From: Franconibacter helveticus LMG 23732
GTDB taxonomy: Bacteria > Pseudomonadota > Gammaproteobacteria > Enterobacterales > Enterobacteriaceae
Assembly: GCF_000463115.2 (NCBI RefSeq)
Contig: NZ_AWFX01000006.1
Location: 1-64,000, forward strand
Reading direction: 5' to 3'
DNA length: 64,000 nucleotides
Below, piece by piece: positions 46,349 to 55,026 of the stretch. Position numbers and translations under genes: made by a program. Every line of letters starts with the position of its first letter. Position 1 is the first letter of the stretch. The notes below the pieces were generated by a model. It saw only the letters and a program-made list of their open reading frames with translations, was not told where the DNA came from and searched no databases.

Positions 46349-46513
46349 TAGCGGGTTTATACGACTAAAGTCGTAACGATGGTTAAAAATTCTGAATCGA
46401 TCCGCCATCACCGCATCGCGAACTATAATAATTATCACGTCCAGCAGATATTAAGCATTCATCAGGACGTTGAATGGAGTTTCACTTACACGACCGATCA
46501 AGAGGACCTTACA

Positions 46514-46723
46514 ATGAACAGAGACGAAGCCGGCGGTAACTGGAAACAGTTTAAAGGTAAAGTGAAAGAGCAATGGGGTAAATTAACCGACGATGATATG
46601 ACTATCATCGAAGGCAAACGTGACCAGCTGGTAGGTAAAATCCAGGAGCGCTATGGTTACGAAAAAGATCAGGCAGACAAAGAAGTGACGGACTGGGAAA
46701 GCCGTAACGACTATCGCTGGTAA
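46514..46723 (+). CDS. yjbJ: CsbD-family stress protein YjbJ
   Basis: The 69-residue hydrophilic protein is almost identical to E. coli YjbJ: NWKQFKGKVKEQWGKLTDDD, GKRDQLVGKIQERYGY, and the C-terminal W-E-S-R-N-D-Y-R-W. CsbD-like proteins are abundant in stationary phase or osmotic stress and have no known biochemical function. The ATG at 46514 is chosen for the family N-terminus. The upstream 165 bases contain the promoter. No strong terminator is seen between it and convergent zur. Confidence 0.95.
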   Translation: MNRDEAGGNWKQFKGKVKEQWGKLTDDDMTIIEGKRDQLVGKIQERYGYEKDQADKEVTDWESRNDYRW

Positions 46724-46797
46724 TACCGCGACCATCTCAAGTGTGATATCCCGCTGAGGTTATCCTGCCCGAGGTACAAGGATGTACCCACTCTCTC

Positions 46798-47313
46798 TTA
46801 CCGCGCTTTTTTCTTTATCGCTACGCTATGATCGTGCCCGCACTTTTCCGGGTGACGACACGCTTCCACTTCCACGCAGGCCGCGCACAGACCATGCGCT
46901 TCAATCACATTATGGCGCAGCGCAAAACCCCGTTTAGCCGCCAGCGCATGCATAATGTCTTCCACTCCTTCAGCCCGCTCTTCTTTCACTACGCCGCAAC
47001 GATCGCAAATAAACATGGCGGAAGTATGGGTTGGCTGGTCGAAAAGATGGCACAACACGTAGCTGTTAGTGGACTCAACCTTATGCACGAACCCTTGTTC
47101 GAGCAAGAAATCAAGCGCGCGATAAACGGTGGGCGGCTTCGCCTGCGGCTCGGTCTCCCGCAGCAAATCGAGTAAATCGTAAGCGCTGATAGCCCCTTCC
47201 TGAAGCGTCATAAGACGCAACACTTCGAGGCGCTGAGGCGTCAGGCGCACGTTGCGTTGCAGACAGAGCTTTTCAGCCTGCGTCAGCACCTCTTGCGAAA
47301 GTATTTTTTCCAT
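46798..47313 (-). CDS. zur: Zinc uptake regulator Zur
   Basis: Zur is a Fur-family repressor that shuts off zinc import genes when zinc is plentiful. The 171-residue protein has the winged helix (RLTPQRLEVLRLM, PPTVYRALDFLLEQGFVHK), the structural zinc site FICDRCG with CAACVEVEAC, and the sensory-site residues CHLFDQPTHTS and the terminal HPEKCGHDH. The start is ATG 47313: the ribosome site GAGAGG abuts the ATG two codons upstream, which rules that one out. It is divergent from the cupin gene with 108 bases between. I see no clear Zur box in that gap. Confidence 0.95.
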   Translation of the reverse strand: MEKILSQEVLTQAEKLCLQRNVRLTPQRLEVLRLMTLQEGAISAYDLLDLLRETEPQAKPPTVYRALDFLLEQGFVHKVESTNSYVLCHLFDQPTHTSAMFICDRCGVVKEERAEGVEDIMHALAAKRGFALRHNVIEAHGLCAACVEVEACRHPEKCGHDHSVAIKKKAR

Positions 47314-47421
47314 CGGCATCCTCTCAGGTCAGGGGAAACGCCTATTTTATCATGAACCGCGCAAAACGCCGACCTTCACCCTTCTGTGTTATACCTCAAT
47401 CACACACAAAAGGAGAAAACC

Positions 47422-47910
47422 ATGCAACGACCAGACTTTATTCGCCACTGGCGGGAAGTGGAAGGGGAAGACGATTCACGCTATCCCGATAGCGAAGAGC
47501 TGTTTTCTGTCGGCGCGCCGCTGGGCCGGGAAACGGGGCTGACTCGCCTGGGCATTCATCACGAACGTCTGCCGCCCGGCAGGCGCACCTCTTATCCCCA
47601 TGCCGAAAGCGATGAAGAAGAGTTTGTCTATGTGCTGGAAGGCTACCCGCATGTCTGGATAAACGGCGAGCTCTGGCCGCTTGAGCCAGGCGACAGCGTA
47701 GGGTTTCCCGCGGGTACAGGCATCTGCCATACCTTTATAAATAACACTTCAGGCGAAGTTCGTTTATTGGTGTTAGGAGAGGCAAATAAACCTAAAAATC
47801 GAATTTATTACCCACTTAATGCTAATTATGCCGCTACCCGCGAGGACAGATGGATAGATCATCCGCCGCAGCGCTTTGGGCCTCATAACGGCCTGCCTAC
47901 AAGAAAGTGA
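47422..47910 (+). CDS. Cupin-domain protein
   Basis: The 162-residue protein has a single cupin barrel. The first metal motif is seen in YPHAESDEEEFVYVLEG (H..E..E pattern near residue 63) and the second in PAGTGICHTFINNTSGEVRL (near residue 103). Proteins of this sort are often sugar or small-molecule isomerases, dioxygenases or sensors; the C-terminal EDRWIDHPPQRFGPHNGLP suggests a larger family-specific tail. The reaction is unknown. It has an AAAGGAG ribosome site and is a neighbour of, and divergent from, zur, so zinc or metal involvement is possible but not shown. No terminator is seen before the next gene. Confidence 0.8.
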   Translation: MQRPDFIRHWREVEGEDDSRYPDSEELFSVGAPLGRETGLTRLGIHHERLPPGRRTSYPHAESDEEEFVYVLEGYPHVWINGELWPLEPGDSVGFPAGTGICHTFINNTSGEVRLLVLGEANKPKNRIYYPLNANYAATREDRWIDHPPQRFGPHNGLPTRK

Positions 47911-48084
47911 AAGTCTCATCTATAAATATTGTGTAGTTATTGAATGACATGAAACCATGGATGGTGATGATTGATTAATGCGCGAATATGCGCTCTTTAT
48001 TACCTCTTGTTCACAGCAATAAACCACCCTCCGGTATGTGATAACGGGCGGGGAAATTATCATCAGAGAAAAGACGGGTTAACT

Positions 48085-49389
48085 GTGAAAAAAATAATCA
48101 AACCTTCAGTGGCAGCCATAGCAGTATTGATGGCAACTCAGGCGAGCGCGGCGAATACCTGGGCGGAAGCGCGTAACGATGCAATGGGCGGCACCGGCGT
48201 GGCGGCAGCGAACTATGGCAGCGCGGCGTTTATCAACCCGGCCTTGTTAGCCAAAGCGCAACCGGAAGATGATATTACGGTGATTTTGCCTTCTGTCAGC
48301 GCGCAGATTACCGATAAAGACAACCTTCGGGATGAAATTGACGACATCAATGACCGCATCGACTACTACGACGATGTGGTGGATAACCTGACCGTACGGG
48401 ATATTCTTCTCAATCCGGTCGGCACGCTCGATCAGTTCCAGGGCGCGGCAACCGAACTGGCCGATAAACTGGATTATCTGCGCGGTAAAACGGCCAGCGC
48501 CAACGCGGCGGCAGGCGTCACTGTCGCCATTCCTAACGATGTGCTCTCTGTCGCGTTTATTGCTAAGGGCTATGCGCATGCCCGCGTAAGCACCTCGATT
48601 GATTCGCAAGACATTACTTACCTTCGCGGCATTCAGAACAGCGAAACCACGGCTTTGATCGAAGCGGGGCGCGGGGCGCTGCTGGGTTCCGATGAGATCA
48701 CCCGTAACCTGAACTCCGTCGCGTTCGGCCGCGTGGCGATTGTTTCCGATTACGGCGTTGCGCTGGCGCACCAGTTTGACTTCGGCGGCGTGCCGGTTTC
48801 TTTCGGTGTGACGCCGAAAATCCAGAAAACCTGGCTTTATAACTACACCGCGTCTATTTACGACTACGATACCGGCGACTGGAACAGCAGCCGCTACCGT
48901 AAAGATGACACCGGTTTTAACGTTGACGCCGGCATCGCGGCGGACTTCGGCCAGAACTGGACCGTCGGCCTGACCGGCCAGAACCTGGTATCCCGCGATC
49001 TGGATACCAAGAGTATTGAAATCCGCAACGGGCGCACCGGTGAAGTGACGAACTACAAAGACACCTACCAGATTAGCCCGATCGTTACCGCAGGCGTGGC
49101 GTGGCATAACGATCTGGTGACGGTAACGGCGGATGGCGATCTCACTGAAACCAAAGGCTTTAAGAGTGAAGGTAACTCGCAATTCGTCGGCGTAGGGGCG
49201 GAAGTGCGTCCGCTGGACTGGCTGGCAGTACGCGCCGGTTTCCGCGGCGATGTTAAGGATAACGAAAGCAACGTGTTTACGGCGGGCGTCGGCTTTGCGC
49301 CGTTTAACCGCGTGCACCTTGACCTCACCGGCCTTGTGGGCGAGGACGAAACCTGGGGCGCAGGGGCGCAGTTGAGCCTGACGTTCTGA
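48085..49389 (+). CDS. traF: TraF_2-type secreted beta-barrel-like protein
   Basis: The 434-residue protein begins with GTG and a signal peptide (MKKIIKPSVAAIAVLMATQA then SAA). It belongs to the group annotated as conjugal transfer protein TraF (TraF_2), which resembles long outer-membrane barrels of the FadL/PorV type: GGTGVAAANYGSAAFINPAL near the N-terminus is the usual family opening, and the protein ends in a typical barrel strand (GAGAQLSLTF). Despite the name no conjugation genes are near, so a transfer role is doubtful; an outer-membrane or periplasmic role is inferred. The 174-base gap before it is AT-rich and likely holds its promoter. It is absent from this place in E. coli. Confidence 0.7.
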   Translation: MKKIIKPSVAAIAVLMATQASAANTWAEARNDAMGGTGVAAANYGSAAFINPALLAKAQPEDDITVILPSVSAQITDKDNLRDEIDDINDRIDYYDDVVDNLTVRDILLNPVGTLDQFQGAATELADKLDYLRGKTASANAAAGVTVAIPNDVLSVAFIAKGYAHARVSTSIDSQDITYLRGIQNSETTALIEAGRGALLGSDEITRNLNSVAFGRVAIVSDYGVALAHQFDFGGVPVSFGVTPKIQKTWLYNYTASIYDYDTGDWNSSRYRKDDTGFNVDAGIAADFGQNWTVGLTGQNLVSRDLDTKSIEIRNGRTGEVTNYKDTYQISPIVTAGVAWHNDLVTVTADGDLTETKGFKSEGNSQFVGVGAEVRPLDWLAVRAGFRGDVKDNESNVFTAGVGFAPFNRVHLDLTGLVGEDETWGAGAQLSLTF

Positions 49390-49396
49390 TAATCAG

Positions 49397-49420
49397 CAGG
49401 GGCGCGGCAGTGCGCCCCTG
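49397..49420 (+). terminator. Hairpin after the TraF-like gene
   Basis: CAGGGGCGC pairs with GCGCCCCTG around GGCAGT. No T-run follows directly, so termination is uncertain. A -10-like TATAGT for dusA follows at 49435-49440. Confidence 0.5.
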
Positions 49421-49480
49421 TGCAAGCTTTGTGCTATAGTAGCGCCCCTTTTTGTCTGAACCACACTACGCTTAGCTACT

Positions 49481-50479
49481 ATGTCGCCTGAAACACAAAA
49501 ATCGCCTTTCCCCCCGCACCGTTTTTCCATCGCGCCAATGCTCGACTGGACGGATCGCCATTGCCGCTATTTTCTGCGTTTGCTGTCGCGCAATACGCTG
49601 CTCTATACCGAAATGGTGACGACCGGGGCCATCATTCATGGCAAAGGCGACTACCTGGCATACAGCGAAGAAGAACACCCGCTGGCGTTGCAGCTTGGCG
49701 GCAGCGACCCGCAGGCGCTGGCCCATTGCGCGAAGCTTGCGCAGGCGCGAGGCTATGACGAAATTAACCTTAATGTCGGCTGTCCTTCCGACCGCGTGCA
49801 GAATGGCCGTTTCGGCGCCTGTCTGATGGGCGAAGCGCAGCTGGTAGCCGATTGTATTAAAGCGATGCGCGATGTGGTTTCGATTCCGGTGACGGTAAAA
49901 ACCCGTATCGGCATTGACGACCAGGACAGCTACGCATTCCTGTGCGATTTTATCGGCACCGTGGCGGAAAAAGGCGGCTGCGAGATGTTTATCATCCATG
50001 CCCGCAAGGCCTGGCTTTCCGGCTTAAGCCCGAAAGAAAACCGCGAGATACCGCCGCTGGATTACCCGCGCGTTTACCAGCTTAAGCGTGATTTCCCGCA
50101 GCTGACGATGGCTATCAACGGCGGCATTAAATCGCTTGAGGAAGCCAAAGCGCATCTGGAACATATGGATGGCGTAATGGTCGGGCGTGAGGCGTACCAG
50201 AATCCAGGTATCCTGGCTTCGGTGGATCGTGAGATTTTTGGCGTGGATTGTCTTGATGCCGACCCGGTTGCCGTGGTGCGCGCTATGTATCCTTATATTG
50301 AACGCGAACTCAGCAACGGCACCTACCTTGGTCATATCACCCGTCATATGCTTGGCCTGTTCCAGGGGATACCCGGCGCGCGCCAGTGGCGTCGTTATTT
50401 AAGCGAGAACGCCCATAAAGCGGGCGCCGACATTAACGTGCTGGAGCAGGCGCTGCAACTGGTCGCCAATAAACGCTGA
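49481..50479 (+). CDS. dusA: tRNA-dihydrouridine synthase A
   Basis: DusA reduces uridines 20 and 20a in the D-loop of tRNA using FMN and NADPH. The 332-residue protein has the FMN-binding start [17 protein letters not shown], the catalytic cysteine in [20 protein letters not shown] (the cysteine after FGA, near residue 110) and the tRNA-binding [17 protein letters not shown]. It matches E. coli DusA almost throughout. dusA is a known integration site for mobile elements; the gene and its flanks look uninterrupted here. Confidence 0.97.
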   Translation: MSPETQKSPFPPHRFSIAPMLDWTDRHCRYFLRLLSRNTLLYTEMVTTGAIIHGKGDYLAYSEEEHPLALQLGGSDPQALAHCAKLAQARGYDEINLNVGCPSDRVQNGRFGACLMGEAQLVADCIKAMRDVVSIPVTVKTRIGIDDQDSYAFLCDFIGTVAEKGGCEMFIIHARKAWLSGLSPKENREIPPLDYPRVYQLKRDFPQLTMAINGGIKSLEEAKAHLEHMDGVMVGREAYQNPGILASVDREIFGVDCLDADPVAVVRAMYPYIERELSNGTYLGHITRHMLGLFQGIPGARQWRRYLSENAHKAGADINVLEQALQLVANKR

Positions 50480-50508
50480 AAGTTAACCAAAACCTGGTGA
50501 AATTAACC

Positions 50509-50543
50509 ACGCCCCGCCCAACAAAAGCGGGGCGTTGTCTTTT
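50509..50543 (+). terminator. dusA terminator
   Basis: ACGCCCCGC pairs with GCGGGGCGT around CCAACAAAA, followed by TGTCTTTT. Confidence 0.85.
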
Positions 50544-50562
50544 AAAATTAATAGCTTATAAG

Positions 50563-50579
50563 TTGGCATGAATCTTGTA
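50563..50579 (+). promoter_or_regulatory. Sigma54 promoter of pspG
   Basis: TTGGCATGAATCTTGTA contains the -24 GG and -12 (TTGT) elements at the spacing of the sigma54 consensus. It lies 40 bases before pspG. The AT-rich bases just upstream are the expected site for PspF binding. Confidence 0.85.
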
Positions 50580-50617
50580 ATTCCCGTTTAGCGTTACTTT
50601 ATTTTCGGGAGAGAACC

Positions 50618-50860
50618 ATGTTTGAACTGCTGTTTGTGGTCGCGTTTTTTCTGATGCTGCTGGCAACAGGCGTTTCGCTGTTTGGCGTTATTGCGGCGAT
50701 TTTCGTCGCCACATTAGTGATGTTTGTCGGCGGGTTATTCGCACTGATGATTAAACTTCTGCCCTGGCTGCTGCTGGCGGTAGCGGTGGTGTGGGCTATT
50801 CGGGCAATCAAAGCGCCAAAACTGCCGCGCTATTCGCGCTCCAACCGCTGGCGTTATTAA
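50618..50860 (+). CDS. pspG: Phage shock protein G
   Basis: PspG is an 80-residue inner-membrane effector of the phage shock response, induced by PspF when the inner membrane is damaged. It has two or three hydrophobic segments (MFELLFVVAFFLMLLATGV, FGVIAAIFVATLVMFVGGLF and KLLPWLLLAVAVVWAIRAI) and the basic C-terminus RYSRSNRWRY. It matches E. coli PspG in length and pattern and has its own sigma54 promoter. The 180 bases after it hold an inverted repeat AGTTGC/GCAACT, a GTCAC/GTGAC pair and the qorA terminator. Confidence 0.95.
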   Translation: MFELLFVVAFFLMLLATGVSLFGVIAAIFVATLVMFVGGLFALMIKLLPWLLLAVAVVWAIRAIKAPKLPRYSRSNRWRY

Positions 50861-51001
50861 AGAGTTGCGGGGGCGATCACAACCTTGCAACTTTCCCGGC
50901 GCCAGATACTAAGCGGCCATATTATTTACTTATTAAATCTGTCACTATGACAATGTTGTGACACGAATTCATCGCAGCTGTACCCTACATACATCGCGAA
51001 T

Positions 51002-51032
51002 AAAAAAGAAAGGGCTTCCTGCGGGAAGCCCT
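51002..51032 (-). terminator. qorA terminator
   Basis: On the minus strand AGGGCTTCC pairs with GGAAGCCCT and is followed by TTCTTTTTTA. Confidence 0.9.
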
Positions 51033-51040
51033 CATTATTT

Positions 51041-52024
51041 CTAAGGAATCAATAAGCTGGAGCCCTGTGTCGTACGGCTTTCCAGCGTTTCGTGAGCGCG
51101 CGCCGCATCCGCAAGCGGGAAGCGTTGTTGCTCTGTCACATCGACTTTAATCACGCCGCTGGCGATGAGCGAGAAGAGTTCGTTGCTCGCTTCCTCCATC
51201 TCTTCCCGGTTGGTTAAGTAACCATTCAGGGAAGGGCGGGTCACATACAGCGAGCCTTTCTGGTTGAGAATGCCGAGGTTGACGCCGGTCACCGGGCCGG
51301 AAGCATTGCCGAAACTGACCATTAAACCGCGGCGTTGCAGGCAGTCGAGCGAAGATTCCCATGTGTCTTTGCCTACGGAATCGTAAACCACGCGCACTTT
51401 CTTGCCGCCGGTCAGCTCACGCACGCGCTCCGGCACGCTCTCTTCGCGATAGTTGATCATCTGCCAGGCGCCCGCCTGCTTTGCGCGCTGCATTTTTTCC
51501 GCCGAGCCGGCGGTGCCAATCAGTTTGGCGCCCAGCGCTTTTGCCCACTGACAGGCAATCAGCCCCACGCCGCCTGCCGCCGCGTGAAACAGAAACATTT
51601 CATCCGGCTTGATTTCGTAGGTTTTACGCAGCAGATAAAAAACGGTCAGCCCTTTGAGAAACGAAGCCGCGGCCTGCTCGTAAGAAATCGCGTTCGGCAG
51701 CACAGCCACTTTATCCGCCGGAACGTTATGCACCTCGCTGTACGCCCCCAGCGCCGACTGCGCATAGACGACCCGATCGCCTTCTTTGATATGCTTAACG
51801 CCGCTGCCCACTTTGCTGACAACGCCTGCCGCTTCGGTTCCCAGGCCGCTTGGCATTGACGGCGGCGGGTAGAGGCCGCTGCGGATGTAGGTGTCGATAT
51901 AATTAATGCCGATGGCTTTGTTCTCCACCTGCACTTCGTTTTCCGCGGGATCGCCGGGCGTAAACTCCGCCGCTTTCAGCACATCAGGCCCACCGTGCTG
52001 GCTAAATTCAATACGCGTCGCCAT
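51041..52024 (-). CDS. qorA: NADPH:quinone oxidoreductase QorA
   Basis: QorA is a zinc-free medium-chain dehydrogenase/reductase that reduces quinones with NADPH. The 327-residue protein has GLYPPPSMPSGLGTEAAGVV near residue 55, the Rossmann motif AAAGGVGLIACQWAKALGAK near residue 147, and the quinone oxidoreductase signature around INYREESVPERVRELTGG. Zinc-binding cysteines of alcohol dehydrogenases are absent, as in this family. It is divergent from dnaB with 130 bases between. Confidence 0.96.
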   Translation of the reverse strand: MATRIEFSQHGGPDVLKAAEFTPGDPAENEVQVENKAIGINYIDTYIRSGLYPPPSMPSGLGTEAAGVVSKVGSGVKHIKEGDRVVYAQSALGAYSEVHNVPADKVAVLPNAISYEQAAASFLKGLTVFYLLRKTYEIKPDEMFLFHAAAGGVGLIACQWAKALGAKLIGTAGSAEKMQRAKQAGAWQMINYREESVPERVRELTGGKKVRVVYDSVGKDTWESSLDCLQRRGLMVSFGNASGPVTGVNLGILNQKGSLYVTRPSLNGYLTNREEMEEASNELFSLIASGVIKVDVTEQQRFPLADAARAHETLESRTTQGSSLLIP

Positions 52025-52154
52025 GGTAACTCCTTGTTTTATTCAGGGGGGAGGGGGAGTATCGTACGCGAGTGTAATTGAGCACTGCGCGACGCAAATC
52101 AGCTTGGTATACTCACCTTCTCTCAGATGATGACTTTTGGTAACTCCATTCACT

Positions 52155-53561
52155 ATGGCAGGAAATAAACCCTTCAACAAACCCACTGAACCGCGTGACC
52201 CGCAGGTCGCCGGGCTGAAAATGCCGCCGCATTCCATGGAGGCGGAACAGTCGGTGTTGGGCGGTTTAATGCTGGATAACGAGCGTTGGGACGACGTGGC
52301 CGAGCGCGTCGTGGCCGAAGACTTTTATACCCGCCAGCACCGCATCATCTTCACCGAAATGCACCGGTTGCAGGAGTCGGGCAAACCCATCGACCTGATT
52401 ACCCTGTCGGAATCGCTGGAGTTGCAGGGACAGCTTGAAAGCGTCGGCGGCTTCGCCTATCTGGCCGAGCTTTCGAAAAACACGCCAAGTGCTGCGAACA
52501 TTAGCGCTTATGCGGATATCGTGCGTGAACGGGCGGTTGTGCGTGACATGATCACCGTGGCGAATGAAATTGCCGATGCCGGCTACGATCCGCAGGGCCG
52601 CAGCAGCGAAGATTTGCTCGACTTAGCGGAATCCCGCGTTTTCCAGATCGCTGAAAACCGCGCCAACAAAGACGAAGGGCCGAAAAGTATCGATCAGATC
52701 CTTGAGGCCACCGTTGCGCGCATCGAGTCGCTCTATCAGCAACCGCACGACGGCGTGACGGGCGTTGATACAGGCTACCAGGATCTCAACAAGAAAACGG
52801 CGGGCCTCCAGCGTTCCGACCTCATCATTGTGGCGGCGCGTCCGTCGATGGGTAAAACCACTTTCGCCATGAACCTGTGCGAAAACGCCGCGATGTTGCA
52901 GGATAAACCGGTTTTGATTTTCAGCCTTGAGATGCCAGGCGAGCAGATCATGATGCGTATGCTGGCGTCGCTGTCGCGCGTGGACCAGACCCGCATTCGT
53001 ACCGGTCAGCTGGACGATGAAGACTGGGCGCGGATCTCCGGCACCATGGGCATTCTGCTTGAGAAGCGCAATATGTATATTGACGACTCCTCGGGCCTGA
53101 CGCCGACCGAAGTACGCTCCCGCGCAAGGCGCATCTACCGCGAGCATGGCGGGCTAAGCCTTATCATGATCGACTATCTACAGCTTATGCGCGTGCCTTC
53201 GCTCTCTGACAACCGTACGCTGGAAATTGCTGAAATTTCCCGCTCGCTCAAGGCGCTGGCAAAAGAGTTGCAGGTGCCGGTGGTGGCGCTTTCGCAGCTT
53301 AACCGCTCGCTGGAACAGCGCGCCGACAAGCGCCCGGTCAACTCGGACCTGCGTGAATCCGGCTCTATCGAGCAGGACGCCGACCTGATTATGTTTATCT
53401 ACCGTGATGAGGTTTATCACGAAAACAGCGATCTGAAAGGCATCGCGGAAATCATTATCGGCAAGCAGCGTAACGGCCCCATCGGTACGGTTCGCCTTAC
53501 GTTCAACGGCCAGTGGTCTCGCTTTGATAACTATGCCGGCCCGCAATACGACGACGAATAA
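52155..53561 (+). CDS. dnaB: Replicative DNA helicase DnaB
   Basis: DnaB is the hexameric helicase that unwinds DNA at replication forks. The 468-residue protein has the N-terminal DnaG-contact domain (about 25-170), a linker, and the RecA-like domain with Walker A ARPSMGKTTFAMN (near 229), Walker B LIMIDYLQLMR (near 337) and the motif H4 region ALSQLNRSLEQRADKRP. No intein is present. ATG 52155 (MAGNKPFNKPTE) is the family start; six upstream codons are discarded. A palindromic repeat lies in the gap to alr. Confidence 0.98.
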   Translation: MAGNKPFNKPTEPRDPQVAGLKMPPHSMEAEQSVLGGLMLDNERWDDVAERVVAEDFYTRQHRIIFTEMHRLQESGKPIDLITLSESLELQGQLESVGGFAYLAELSKNTPSAANISAYADIVRERAVVRDMITVANEIADAGYDPQGRSSEDLLDLAESRVFQIAENRANKDEGPKSIDQILEATVARIESLYQQPHDGVTGVDTGYQDLNKKTAGLQRSDLIIVAARPSMGKTTFAMNLCENAAMLQDKPVLIFSLEMPGEQIMMRMLASLSRVDQTRIRTGQLDDEDWARISGTMGILLEKRNMYIDDSSGLTPTEVRSRARRIYREHGGLSLIMIDYLQLMRVPSLSDNRTLEIAEISRSLKALAKELQVPVVALSQLNRSLEQRADKRPVNSDLRESGSIEQDADLIMFIYRDEVYHENSDLKGIAEIIIGKQRNGPIGTVRLTFNGQWSRFDNYAGPQYDDE

Positions 53562-53562
53562 G

Positions 53563-53687
53563 TAATTTGGCTATTTTACTTGCGAGTTTGGGCTTGGGCA
53601 GTGCTCGCCATCCTCACGTACTTCAGTACGCTCCGGTGGCTGTGCGCTGGTCGCACCCAAACTCGCTGCGACAATAACGCCAAATTA
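53563..53687. repeat. ERIC-like imperfect palindrome between dnaB and alr
   Basis: The 125-base element is bounded by TAATTTGGC and GCCAAATTA, contains an inner inverted pair GCGAGTTTGGG/CCCAAACTCGC, and is centred on CGTACTTCAGTACG. The centre CTCACGTACTTCAGTACGCTCC resembles the ERIC core of the lysC repeats. It starts at the dnaB stop codon. Confidence 0.7.
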
Positions 53688-53736
53688 TTGATCTAAAAAG
53701 TAAAAGCAAAAACCTAAACAACAGCAAGGAAAGAAC

Positions 53737-54816
53737 ATGCAAGCGGCAACCGTAGTAGTAAACCGCCGCGCTCTGCGACACAACCTGCAACGCCTACGCG
53801 AACTGGCTCCGGCCAGCCGCCTGGTGGCGGTGGTGAAAGCAAACGCTTATGGACACGGTCTGCTGGAGACCGCGCAATCCCTTCCCGATGCCGACGCTTT
53901 CGGCGTCGCCCGCCTTGAAGAGGCGCTTCGCCTGCGCGAAGGGGGCATCACGCAGCCCATCTTGCTGCTGGAGGGCTTCTTTAACGCCGCCGACTTGCCC
54001 CTCCTCGCAGCACAACGTCTTCATACGGCTATCCATACCCCGGAGCAGCTTGCCGCGCTGGAGCAGGCAGACCTCCCTTCGCCTGTTGATGTCTGGATGA
54101 AGCTTGATACTGGCATGCATCGTCTTGGCGTGCGCACGGAAGAGGCGGAAGCGTTTTATGCACGGCTCTCGGCGTGCAGGAACGTCCGGCAGCCGGTCAA
54201 TATCGTCAGTCATTTTGCCCGTGCGGATGAACCTGAGTGCGGCGCTACCGAACGTCAGCTCGATATTTTTAATAACTTCACCCACGATAAACCCGGTTTG
54301 CGTTCGATTGCCGCGTCCGGCGGCCTGCTGCTGTGGCCGCAGTCTCATTTCGACTGGGTGCGCCCGGGCATTATTCTTTACGGCGTTTCGCCCCTTGAAG
54401 GGGGTTCACGCGCAAGCGATTTTGGTTTTCAGCCAGCCATGACGCTGACCTCGAGCCTGATTGCGGTACGCGAGCATAAAGCGGGCGAACCGGTCGGCTA
54501 CGGCGGCACCTGGGTAAGCCATCGCGATACGCGTCTTGGCGTCATCGCCATGGGTTACGGCGACGGCTACCCGCGCAGCGCGCCGTCCGGCACGCCTGTT
54601 CGCGTGAACGGGCGCGAAGTGCCTATCGCAGGACGCGTGGCGATGGACATGATTTGCGTTGATTTAGGCCCTGATGCGCAGGAGCGCGCCGGCGACAGCG
54701 TGGTGATGTGGGGCGAGGAGCTGCCCGTCGAGCGCATCGCGGCAATAACAAAAGTAAGCGCTTACGAACTTATCACGCGGCTGACGTCGCGGGTCGCCAT
54801 GCGTTATATCGATTAA
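53737..54816 (+). CDS. alr: Alanine racemase, constitutive
   Basis: Alr interconverts L- and D-alanine for peptidoglycan, using pyridoxal phosphate. The 359-residue length equals E. coli Alr. The cofactor lysine lies in [12 protein letters not shown] (near residue 34), the catalytic tyrosine in [20 protein letters not shown] (near 255), and the PLP-phosphate contact in [13 protein letters not shown]. The ATG follows CAAGGAAAG. It is separated from dnaB by the palindromic repeat and followed by a GGCGA..TCGCC hairpin. Confidence 0.97.
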   Translation: MQAATVVVNRRALRHNLQRLRELAPASRLVAVVKANAYGHGLLETAQSLPDADAFGVARLEEALRLREGGITQPILLLEGFFNAADLPLLAAQRLHTAIHTPEQLAALEQADLPSPVDVWMKLDTGMHRLGVRTEEAEAFYARLSACRNVRQPVNIVSHFARADEPECGATERQLDIFNNFTHDKPGLRSIAASGGLLLWPQSHFDWVRPGIILYGVSPLEGGSRASDFGFQPAMTLTSSLIAVREHKAGEPVGYGGTWVSHRDTRLGVIAMGYGDGYPRSAPSGTPVRVNGREVPIAGRVAMDMICVDLGPDAQERAGDSVVMWGEELPVERIAAITKVSAYELITRLTSRVAMRYID

Positions 54817-54820
54817 CCTG

Positions 54821-54849
54821 AAGGCGAGCCGCGCTAAGCGGGTTCGCCT
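54821..54849 (+). terminator. Hairpin after alr
   Basis: AGGCGA and CCGC pair with GCGG and TCGCCT with single mismatches around GCTAA. There is no T-run, so it is at best a weak terminator. The remaining 54850-55026 holds the tyrB promoter region; I did not find a convincing TyrR box. Confidence 0.45.
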
Positions 54850-55026
54850 GGTTAACCTTCTTGCGGTACCTGTTTCAGTGGCGCTCGGTATGCCGTTAAA
54901 CCGGCTAACCTGTCGGGTTTGCCGTGAAGCTTTACGGGCAGACGCCGCGCCAATATCCTTCTCGATCTCCTGACTTATCCGGTTTATTGTGGGTAAACAT
55001 CACACCGCAAACCAGGAGATTTCCGC

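Noticed and set aside
49481..49600. Integrative element at the dusA 5' end
   Set aside because: dusA is a known integration hotspot, but the gene starts normally and no integrase or direct repeat flanks it.
52155..53561. Intein in dnaB
   Set aside because: The P-loop and C-terminal regions are continuous and the length is normal.
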